Shown in pieces: positions 46,417 to 53,383 of a DNA stretch of 64,000 nucleotides. Source of the DNA: an uncultured Paracoccaceae bacterium. GTDB taxonomy: Bacteria > Pseudomonadota > Alphaproteobacteria > Rhodobacterales > Rhodobacteraceae. The position numbers and the translations under genes are program-made. The notes below the pieces were generated by a model. It had not been told where the DNA came from. It saw only the letters and a list, made by a program, of their open reading frames with translations, and searched no databases. Position 1 is the stretch's first letter. Every line of letters begins with the position of its first letter. The stretch is from positions 104,316 through 168,315 of the forward strand of contig CANLDA010000007.1 of assembly GCA_947489325.1 (NCBI GenBank), in the 5' to 3' direction.

Positions 46417-47421
46417 ATGGCTGTAGACGCAACCAGAGGTGCCGGCAATCAAGCGCTTGTTTCCCAATTAGGTGAAGATTTTGACGCGTCAAAAATCAAA
46501 AAAGGTGGTGATGACGGCGGCACTGTGCCCGACCCGGTGCCCAGCACATCCAGCTTACCCAGCTCTCTTGCCTCATTTTTTCCAAAATCCTTTGGCGGTG
46601 ATTTTGAAACCCGACTTGCAGAAATCACATCGCGCCTGAAAGACACGACAAGTGATACCGAAGAGAAAAAGGTTGAAAATCAGCAAGAGGTGAAACGCCT
46701 GAACATTCAAGAAAATCAGGTCAAGATGGCGGACGCCGAAACCAAACTGGAAGAGGCCGAGGAAACTGCCAAAAGTGGAGATATCGCCGCCAAAATTTCG
46801 TTGGCATTTCAGGCGATTGGGGCAGCGCTAATGATTGCCCTTGGCGCAGTACTGATTGCCACAGGCGCCGGCGCTGCGGCAGGGGCCGCATTGATTGTTG
46901 CGGGGACGTTGCTCGCGATCTCATTTGCCAATTCATTGACCGCTGAACTAACGGATGATGGACTTGGTATTGCCGGCTCATTGGCCAAGATGGATGGCAA
47001 ATCCTCAAGCGAAGCTGCGGATATCGACATGGGATTTGGCATTGGTCTTGCGGTTGCAACCGTTATTGCATCGATTGCAGCGGCAGTATTGTCAGGCGGT
47101 TTGGCCCTTGGTTCGACATTGTCTTCTGTTCAAAGCATGCTTTCCGCCGCGAATTCAGTGGCTGGCGCAGCTGGTGCTGTTACGACAGCCACTTCCACAT
47201 CAATTGGAGCCGCTGCAGCCGTCCAAAGAAAAGAAGGGTCAGACCTGCAAGCCGAAAGCATGGATATTCAAGCCTTTATGCAGCAGCTGGATGACATCAT
47301 TGACCAAGCGATGACCCTACTGATGCAGGCAAATGATCGCTTCAACGCCATGTTGGACGGCATCACAGACATGGCCAAAGACACTGCGGACACGATGTCT
47401 TCAACCCGGTTCGCTGGATAA
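46417..47421 (+). CDS. sctE: major T3SS translocator SctE (YopB/IpaB-like)
   Basis: Inserts into the host membrane as part of the translocon pore. The 334-residue protein has no signal peptide, a polar N-terminus, a coiled coil (about 80-120), a Gly/Ala-rich double hydrophobic segment (about 132-172) and a second membrane segment (about 207-233), followed by helical C-terminus. Two membrane regions with intervening Lys/Ser-rich loop are the YopB/IpaB layout. Located between its SycD-like chaperone and the YopD-like gene. Confidence 0.8.
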   Translation: MAVDATRGAGNQALVSQLGEDFDASKIKKGGDDGGTVPDPVPSTSSLPSSLASFFPKSFGGDFETRLAEITSRLKDTTSDTEEKKVENQQEVKRLNIQENQVKMADAETKLEEAEETAKSGDIAAKISLAFQAIGAALMIALGAVLIATGAGAAAGAALIVAGTLLAISFANSLTAELTDDGLGIAGSLAKMDGKSSSEAADIDMGFGIGLAVATVIASIAAAVLSGGLALGSTLSSVQSMLSAANSVAGAAGAVTTATSTSIGAAAAVQRKEGSDLQAESMDIQAFMQQLDDIIDQAMTLLMQANDRFNAMLDGITDMAKDTADTMSSTRFAG

Positions 47422-47445
47422 ACAACCCCTTCAGGAGGAATTACG

Positions 47446-48435
47446 ATGAGTGTTGATAAAACTGGAGGCGCTGGCGGGTCAAACTTTGTGCCAGCAGCGG
47501 AAGATTTCGGAGAGTTCAAAGCAACCGGAGACAATTCTGTTGGCGGAGGCCTTTTTGGCGCTGGAGGAGCTGGAGGCTTTTCGGGATTCGTTGATCTGGT
47601 TGGAAAGGAGATTCCTCTATCATTTAAACAAATGCAGGAGAATGCACAGAACCTTGATCCCAACGAAACTGGGCTTGATAATGGCATATCCCCTGAAATT
47701 ACAGAAGAGATGAAGCAAGCCTTTGAAAAGCTCTTGTCTAGTATTGGTGGCAGCTCAGATGAATTGGCGGCTTTGTTAATTAAATTCGCCAATATGGGAC
47801 GCCAGAACGCCCTGGATCAACGCCTGCAAGCGCGTGATGCCGCCAAAAGTGATCTTGAAGCACAGGCCGATAACACACGCGAAGCGGCGTTAAAAAATAT
47901 GATAGCGGGGATTGCTATGGCCGTTGTTGCCGTGGTGGCGGCCGTTGTGTCTGTCTTTGGTGCTGTGAAATCCGTTGGTCAGGCCAAGGGCGCTGCAAAC
48001 ATGAATAAAGATGCCAACGCAATGGGCAAAGATGCCGCCCAAATGTCAAAAATTTCGGATCGTGCACAAGGATCAACTGCAGCGGCCAAATTGAAAACCG
48101 ATGCGGGCACCAAATCAGATGCGGCTGACAGCCTCAAACTCGATGCCAAAACTATGGAAACTAAAGCGGTGGCATCTGGCACAAAATACGGAGCCATTTC
48201 CGGGGCTGTAAGTGCTGTAGGCCAAGCCGTTCAAAAGGGCATAGAATTTGATGCCGCAAACCAAACGGCTGAAGGCCAGGAACTTGCCGCCGAAGCACAG
48301 GTTGAGCAATCAAATTCTGATCTGGCCAAGAAGGTGATGGATGACCTTGAGGAATTGGTGAAATCCACCATCCGTTTCCTTAAGGAAATGCAAACTGCCG
48401 AGACCGATTTGATGGCCAATATGACACGGGTCTGA
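47446..48435 (+). CDS. sctB: minor T3SS translocator SctB (YopD/EspB-like)
   Basis: Partner of SctE in the translocon. The 329-residue protein starts with a Gly-rich disordered region, has one membrane segment at about 151-175 (MIAGIAMAVVAVVAAVVSVF), then a long Ala/Lys/Asp amphipathic helical region and a C-terminal helix KVMDDLEELVKSTIRFLKEM. One hydrophobic helix plus coiled coil is the YopD layout. AGGAGG-like site precedes the ATG. Confidence 0.78.
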   Translation: MSVDKTGGAGGSNFVPAAEDFGEFKATGDNSVGGGLFGAGGAGGFSGFVDLVGKEIPLSFKQMQENAQNLDPNETGLDNGISPEITEEMKQAFEKLLSSIGGSSDELAALLIKFANMGRQNALDQRLQARDAAKSDLEAQADNTREAALKNMIAGIAMAVVAVVAAVVSVFGAVKSVGQAKGAANMNKDANAMGKDAAQMSKISDRAQGSTAAAKLKTDAGTKSDAADSLKLDAKTMETKAVASGTKYGAISGAVSAVGQAVQKGIEFDAANQTAEGQELAAEAQVEQSNSDLAKKVMDDLEELVKSTIRFLKEMQTAETDLMANMTRV

Positions 48436-48440
48436 TTGTT

Positions 48441-48941
48441 ATGGCTTCACTTCGTCCTATTGTCGATGCAATCTATGTCACCTTGGGCTTGGCCCCGCCG
48501 GTGGATATGCCAGATCATGAATTTACGTTTGATCTTAGCGGGATACCTGTTGACCTTCGCGTAGATGCAACCGGGCAGGGTGGGCTTGTTCGGGCGACAC
48601 TTGGGCATTTAAACATGTCTACTCATGTGGCGCAGGATCAATTGGGGCGACTTTTGAAAATTGGCCTGGGCCTTACTGCCGTTAACCGTGCCGTTCTGGA
48701 TTTGCCGGGCGCCGCCGAGTTGAAAGCTGGGCAAGATGGCGCTCATCGCGGTGTCTATGCCGCTGCCAGTTTTTCACTGTCTGATCCACAAGACGCGGTC
48801 GAGGCCTTGCGCTCAGTGATCGAATGGCAAGGCTATGCCGAAGCAATCCTTGGCCCTCCTTCAATGCCAGAGGAAGAGGCCGCTGGTCCCTCTGGTTTTG
48901 CCAGAACATCAGACGATGAAATGATGATATTTCAACCCTAA
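48441..48941 (+). CDS. CesT-like T3SS chaperone
   Basis: A 166-residue protein with beta-rich centre (HEFTFDLSGIPVDLRVD) and helices typical of class I chaperones, 5 bases after sctB. Clients could be the translocators or the Ser/Thr/Pro-rich protein downstream. Its C-terminus, DDEMMIFQP, is a variant of the shared MMIRV tail. Confidence 0.58.
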   Translation: MASLRPIVDAIYVTLGLAPPVDMPDHEFTFDLSGIPVDLRVDATGQGGLVRATLGHLNMSTHVAQDQLGRLLKIGLGLTAVNRAVLDLPGAAELKAGQDGAHRGVYAAASFSLSDPQDAVEALRSVIEWQGYAEAILGPPSMPEEEAAGPSGFARTSDDEMMIFQP

Positions 48942-48963
48942 GGGCATGAGTTCAGAGGTACAA

Positions 48964-49416
48964 ATGGACGAAAATCAGAAAAATTTAGCAATGGATGAGC
49001 TTGTAGATAATCCCGTAATTGATCGGCTTGGCCTTAAAGAAGAGCATTTTTATGGTGCAGTCGTTCAGGCCAATGACAAACTGTCAAAAGGCGATGTTGA
49101 AGGGGCGTTTCAGGATTACTGCAAACTTGTCCTGATTTCACCGGAAAGTACGACGTTCCAACTGGGACTTGCCCAAACCGCCATTGCAACGGGAATGCTT
49201 GACCTAGGCCTGCAAGCCGCATCCGCCGTGGTCATGATGCAACCAGACAAACCCGAAGGGTATTTTCAATCGGGGCGAGCTTGTTTCATGATGAAAGAAT
49301 TTGGTCTTGCCGCCGAAGATCTGAAGGAAGCCCTTGATAAATGTTCAGGTGATGCGCGTTACAATGATTTGGCGAAATCGGCGCGTGCCTTGTTGCTTAA
49401 GGCGGAGGATGCCTAA
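48964..49416 (+). CDS. SycD-like TPR protein, second copy
   Basis: A 150-residue protein with TPR units FQLGLAQTAIATGMLDLGLQ and GYFQSGRACFMMKEFGLAAED, resembling class II T3SS chaperones. The start at 48964 is preferred for GAGG five bases upstream; an ATG six codons earlier has AAGG too close. Its stop overlaps the next TPR gene. Confidence 0.62.
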   Translation: MDENQKNLAMDELVDNPVIDRLGLKEEHFYGAVVQANDKLSKGDVEGAFQDYCKLVLISPESTTFQLGLAQTAIATGMLDLGLQAASAVVMMQPDKPEGYFQSGRACFMMKEFGLAAEDLKEALDKCSGDARYNDLAKSARALLLKAEDA

Positions 49417-49970
49417 TGGCAGAACCTGCCGAACTTCAATCCGGAATGCTGCGAGGGTTAAACACCCAAGAGCTGGATGCCTGTCAAAAATTGCTCCAAC
49501 AGATTTCGCCTGATTTGGATGTCGATGTTGCTGAGATCTTTGATCGGGTCAGGGCGGGGAAATCTTTGGTTCAGGCGATGAACTTACCGGATCAAACAGT
49601 TGATTTGCTGTATGCGCAGGCCCTCGCGCGTTTTAACGCAGGGGACAGTCATACAGCCATTCCTCTGTTCAATGCTTTAACGTTGTTGGCGCCACAAGTG
49701 CGCGATCATTGGCTGGGATTGGGCATATGTTCGCGCGTATTGAACAAGCTGCCAATTGCGAAATTGACCTTTGAAACGGCAATCAATATTTCCCCGCAAA
49801 CCGCTGCCCCACGGTTTCATCTGTGCGAAGTGTTGTGCCAAATGAAAGAATGGGATGGCGCAAAGGAACAAGCTGCGGCTTTTGCGCAATTACCTGAAAC
49901 ACCAGAGAAAAAATCCCTATCTTCGGAAATGAAACGTTTGCAAACAGTGATCGAGGTGCAATCAGGATGA
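49416..49970 (+). CDS. SycD-like TPR protein, third copy
   Basis: A 184-residue protein with TPR units VDLLYAQALARFNAGDSHTA, DHWLGLGICSRVLNKLPIAK and PRFHLCEVLCQMKEWDGAKE, close in layout to the SycD-like protein at 45875. It overlaps the preceding gene by 1 base and the next by 4, so these two TPR proteins probably act together on the Ser/Thr/Pro-rich protein downstream or on the translocators. Confidence 0.64.
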   Translation: MAEPAELQSGMLRGLNTQELDACQKLLQQISPDLDVDVAEIFDRVRAGKSLVQAMNLPDQTVDLLYAQALARFNAGDSHTAIPLFNALTLLAPQVRDHWLGLGICSRVLNKLPIAKLTFETAINISPQTAAPRFHLCEVLCQMKEWDGAKEQAAAFAQLPETPEKKSLSSEMKRLQTVIEVQSG

Positions 49971-51523
49971 GCACCGAAGCAGGCCAACTCTTCTCCATGA
50001 TGCGAAGCTTTTCTGCGGCGGAAATCGCCAAACGCTTCAACTCCGGAGAGGGCTGGTTTGCCCCGGGCACATCGGGATCATCCGGGACTCAATCTTCTTT
50101 GCCCAATCTGGTCGGCACGACTGGGTCGTCGGGGACCAATGCCTCCCAATTGTCGACGCAGAATGCACCTGTACAGACCGGGCAAACGTCACCCGCAACA
50201 GCGGCACAAACACCAGATAGTTTCCGACAAACTGATCCCAAGCCCTCCATTCACACGCGATTGGTTGGGGACCTGCCGCAATCGGCACCACCACGCCCCG
50301 CCGCACAAAGCGTGGCCCATTTGGCGGCCCCAAAACTCACGCTGGTGCATGTCAATCTGGCTTTGCCAAGCGAAGGTATGGTGGCACAAGACCGAGCGAC
50401 ACATACACAAGGCTCACGGCCCGCAGCGCACCCGGCAGCGGCCCAAACCCAGCCTGCAATCGGGGCACCTGTTAGGAACATTCAACAATCCACGCCGCAA
50501 ACACCCAATGCTGCGCGCAGTATGATTGCTGGGCAGACGCTTAGTGCCGCTCCATCTGTTGGAACAGGTATACCTTCTCAGGCATCATCCGCAACATCTA
50601 CATCGTCCATATCGCCTACTGTGCCTTCTGGGCAAAGCGTTCCAACAGGCCTTGATGGATCAAACGTAACCCGATCGTCGACCCCAACTCAAAATGTCCA
50701 ATCCGCGCTCTCGCCATCACTTGCAACACCTCAAAATCCAGCAAGCGATGGACGGTCCGCTGGAATTTTAATGAATACACCGAACTCGCCCCCCTCGGTA
50801 TCGCAAGCACCGCTTGCAGCTCCGACCTCGCCGACAACACAGCAAAACCTACATACCTCCTCGACGTCCCAACCATCATTGTCGGCAAATGCAGGACAAA
50901 CAGCGGCGACATCCGTGACACAAACTGTACTCTCACAGGCAAGCGGTAAGGCAGATCTTCAGGCAAATCCCCCCCAAGGGCAGGCACAACCGTCTGGGAC
51001 AACAGGGGTGCCTACTCCTACTCAGAATATAGCCAGTCACGGAATCGCCGTTCCGATATTGACCGAAGCTGTCGCTGCCGCCTTAGAAAGCGCTGTTGCT
51101 GGGCGGGGCCAGTCGGCAAATATTGCATCAGGTGTGATTTTCAATGCCGCGATGATGCCCGGATGGCCCTTTCCCTCGGCACTTGTGCGCGACGCAGGTG
51201 GGGTGATCAATGATAAGGCGATACTTCATAAGTTGGCGGAACAGGTCGGGAAGATGTCACCCGAAGAGGCAGCGGAGTATCTGGCAAAAATTGGCGGTGG
51301 ATTCGCAGTATTGCGCAATTTACGCAAACTCATCAAAGAAATTGAAGGAATAGACCAAAAAGACGTCGAAGGGCTTTTGTCTGCATTTTTGAATATTATC
51401 AGTTCAGTAGCCGACAGTATTCAAGTATTACTAGAGCAATTGGACGAGAGCGAAGCCTTACAAAATGCTGTTGTACACGGGGATGAGGAAGGTCAAGCCA
51501 ACCGCCATCGCCTTAAGCTGTAA
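49967..51523 (+). CDS. predicted T3SS-secreted Ser/Thr/Pro/Gln-rich protein
   Basis: Not recognised. The 518-residue protein starts MSTEAGQLFSMMRSFS, then about residues 25-345 are low-complexity Ser/Thr/Pro/Gln/Ala and surely disordered, and about 350-505 form a helical domain (AVAAALESAVAGRG, MSPEEAAEYLAKIGGGFAVL, VEGLLSAFLNIISSVADSI). A disordered N-terminus with folded C-terminus occurs in ruler proteins (SctP, FliK), but the sctP position between sctO and sctQ is already filled. A secreted effector or translocon accessory is likelier. Translationally coupled to two SycD-like chaperones. Its 3' end overlaps convergently with the gene at 51513. Confidence 0.52.
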   Translation: MSTEAGQLFSMMRSFSAAEIAKRFNSGEGWFAPGTSGSSGTQSSLPNLVGTTGSSGTNASQLSTQNAPVQTGQTSPATAAQTPDSFRQTDPKPSIHTRLVGDLPQSAPPRPAAQSVAHLAAPKLTLVHVNLALPSEGMVAQDRATHTQGSRPAAHPAAAQTQPAIGAPVRNIQQSTPQTPNAARSMIAGQTLSAAPSVGTGIPSQASSATSTSSISPTVPSGQSVPTGLDGSNVTRSSTPTQNVQSALSPSLATPQNPASDGRSAGILMNTPNSPPSVSQAPLAAPTSPTTQQNLHTSSTSQPSLSANAGQTAATSVTQTVLSQASGKADLQANPPQGQAQPSGTTGVPTPTQNIASHGIAVPILTEAVAAALESAVAGRGQSANIASGVIFNAAMMPGWPFPSALVRDAGGVINDKAILHKLAEQVGKMSPEEAAEYLAKIGGGFAVLRNLRKLIKEIEGIDQKDVEGLLSAFLNIISSVADSIQVLLEQLDESEALQNAVVHGDEEGQANRHRLKL

Positions 51524-52148
51524 CAAACCTTCGACGCAATCTGGTCATTCCCCAAAACGCTACGGCTAATAAGATCAGGTTAACAATACCGCGCGCTGTG
51601 TTGCCCCAGGAAAGAATACGTTCCAATAAGGATTTAGATGATCCGTTAATATCTTGTGAAAACGCGTTTTTATTGCGTTCATTCCCACCAGTGCTAAGAA
51701 GTTTTACAAGAGCATTTTGAAAGCGGGTTTTGTCTTTTGCAACCTGTTCAAGCTCCAGAAATGCCTTTGTCCAACTTCCATCTTTGGTTCGCAAGGCACT
51801 GGGAATATTGAAAACAATCGCATTTAGGGGAGGTGAAACTTGGCGGTTCACAAAAGGAGCATTCGACAGAACCAGATAAACCTCGGGGCGCTGGTCAGAC
51901 AATGGTACAAGCCCTGTTTCAGTGACATCTGCCATGGCCAAGGTACGATCTGTTAAGGCACGTTGACGCAGCAATTCCACCGCGGCGGCACCGCCCACAG
52001 GCACAGTGCGTCGAATGGCGATGTCATAGCTTTGTACGCCTTTGGACACGGTGGCAAATTGCGAGGCCACAGCAATCACAATCACCACCACAACCACAAA
52101 ATTTGCAGCAATATCAGCCAGCCAAAATCCCAGGTTCGACCGCATCAT
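51513..52148 (-). CDS. ExbD/TolR-like protein 2 of sctV-linked motor module
   Basis: A 211-residue membrane protein with an N-terminal helix FWLADIAANFVVVVVIVIAV and a second hydrophobic helix near the C-terminus. Asp12 sits at the cytoplasmic start of the first helix, as the proton-carrying Asp of ExbD/TolR/MotB does. The periplasmic part has a central LVPLSDQRPEVYLVLSNAP segment without an OmpA-type peptidoglycan domain. The start at 52148 makes ATGA overlap with the preceding gene; a TTG 16 codons earlier would overlap it by 52 bases. The C-terminal membrane helix is unusual for ExbD. Family call is by topology, Asp and neighbour. Confidence 0.55.
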   Translation of the reverse strand: MMRSNLGFWLADIAANFVVVVVIVIAVASQFATVSKGVQSYDIAIRRTVPVGGAAAVELLRQRALTDRTLAMADVTETGLVPLSDQRPEVYLVLSNAPFVNRQVSPPLNAIVFNIPSALRTKDGSWTKAFLELEQVAKDKTRFQNALVKLLSTGGNERNKNAFSQDINGSSKSLLERILSWGNTARGIVNLILLAVAFWGMTRLRRRFVTA

Positions 52149-52600
52149 TGTCGGCACCGAAGGGTCGTGTCCTGAACCAATGACAGGTCGCTGCAATGTT
52201 TATCCAAACGGGCAGTGTTTAAAGCCAGAATATCCAAACGTTCTGCAAGGGCCGACATCAAAAATGCAGCCTCGATGCCATCAGATGCGATTAGGATCAG
52301 CGGGTCTTGGGCCAACAAGGAAGGCAATCTTTCATTGCTTAATATGGCATTCAAAGGGACGTGGCTTGCATTTTCGCCAATGGTTGTGATGCCGGCATTA
52401 TCTAAAAACAAAATCACTGGAAACTCTGCCAAAAGTTCCTGCGCGGCCTCAAGACTATCGGCGTGTTCAGGGGCTGTACTTTGCAACATCGTTTGCAAAC
52501 TAGCGGACATAAGTGCCAGTAAAATAAGCAAAATTGCCGCCAACCCGAAAAAGATGTCTGAAACAACAAGGCTGCGGGTGTTGACCAAAGCATCACGCAT
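52145..52600 (-). CDS. ExbD/TolR-like protein 1 of sctV-linked motor module
   Basis: A 151-residue protein with one N-terminal membrane helix, VVSDIFFGLAAILLILLALM, carrying Asp15 at the position of the ExbD/TolR proton-path Asp, and a small periplasmic domain (FPVILFLDNAGITTIGENA) whose strand-helix pattern resembles the ExbD C-terminal fold. It starts 3 bases after the TolQ-like gene and overlaps the second ExbD-like gene by 4 bases. Confidence 0.6.
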   Translation of the reverse strand: MRDALVNTRSLVVSDIFFGLAAILLILLALMSASLQTMLQSTAPEHADSLEAAQELLAEFPVILFLDNAGITTIGENASHVPLNAILSNERLPSLLAQDPLILIASDGIEAAFLMSALAERLDILALNTARLDKHCSDLSLVQDTTLRCRQ

Positions 52601-52603
52601 GAA

Positions 52604-53383
52604 TTAATCTGGCAGGATCGCGGTCAAAAAGGACACAGCAATTCCTGCGCCCACCCCCAACAAAGTGGTTTCAAAGGCGCTGGCAAGGCCAAGCAACATC
52701 ATATTCAACGCCTCGGGGTCAGATCCTGCGTCAGAGGCAAACACATCGGGCAGGGCAGTCAGGGCAAGCGTGATGCCCCATATGGTGCCAGTGAACCCCA
52801 ACAGCGGTAGCAATTGCGTCATGCTAGAGATAAACCGCTCTTCGCTGGCCAACTCAGACCGTGCGAACCCTCTGACTACAGCGCAAAGAACAACCAATCC
52901 TACCAGCACGATACACAGATGAATCGGTGTGCGCAGAATCCAACGATCCAGAATTGTGGTAAGGCCCATGACGTCAAACAGGCTACTGCCCAATACCAGC
53001 AGAAACGCACCTTGCAAAAAGGCATGACGCAACAGGGAGTGTTTTAGAAATCCAATGGCAAACAGCGCAGCCAATGTACCAAGTATCAAAGGCCATAGCC
53101 GCACAGCTGCCAGCATAGCATGAGCATCATCCATGAGCATGAACAACGCGGCAATGGTGGCCACAGGATGAATGGTCAGGATCACACCAGCAGCATTCAA
53201 AAGGGCAGGTTGCGCGCGCCCAACAAAGATCAGGGCAGGGGCCGCGATGGTTAATGCGCCTAAAACAGCAAACAATAGGTCCTGTTGCAGTATCCCCGCA
53301 TACCACCCCCACCAGAATGCGGCGGCCGAAATGCCTGCAAAGACAAAGGCGCCAGTGATTTGGGAATGGCTCGGCGTGCTCAT
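52604..53383 (-). CDS. MotA/TolQ/ExbB-family ion channel protein coupled to sctV
   Basis: A 259-residue inner-membrane protein. The C-terminal half carries the family core: SMTQLLPLLGFTGTIWGITL (about 187-205) corresponds to the ExbB/TolQ helix with conserved Gly and Thr, and GLASAFETTLLGVGAGIAV (about 232-250) to the following helix. The N-terminal ~150 residues add four or five membrane helices not found in ExbB. The ATG overlaps the sctV stop (ATGA), so the two are translated together. Known members form pentameric proton or sodium channels with ExbD/TolR dimers; two such partners follow. I infer an ion-driven module linked to this T3SS. Confidence 0.75.
   Translation of the reverse strand: MSTPSHSQITGAFVFAGISAAAFWWGWYAGILQQDLLFAVLGALTIAAPALIFVGRAQPALLNAAGVILTIHPVATIAALFMLMDDAHAMLAAVRLWPLILGTLAALFAIGFLKHSLLRHAFLQGAFLLVLGSSLFDVMGLTTILDRWILRTPIHLCIVLVGLVVLCAVVRGFARSELASEERFISSMTQLLPLLGFTGTIWGITLALTALPDVFASDAGSDPEALNMMLLGLASAFETTLLGVGAGIAVSFLTAILPD

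Noticed and set aside
52149..52196. Longer start (TTG at 52196) for the second ExbD-like gene
   Set aside because: It would overlap the preceding gene by 52 bases; the ATG at 52148 gives the 4-base overlap seen throughout the operon.
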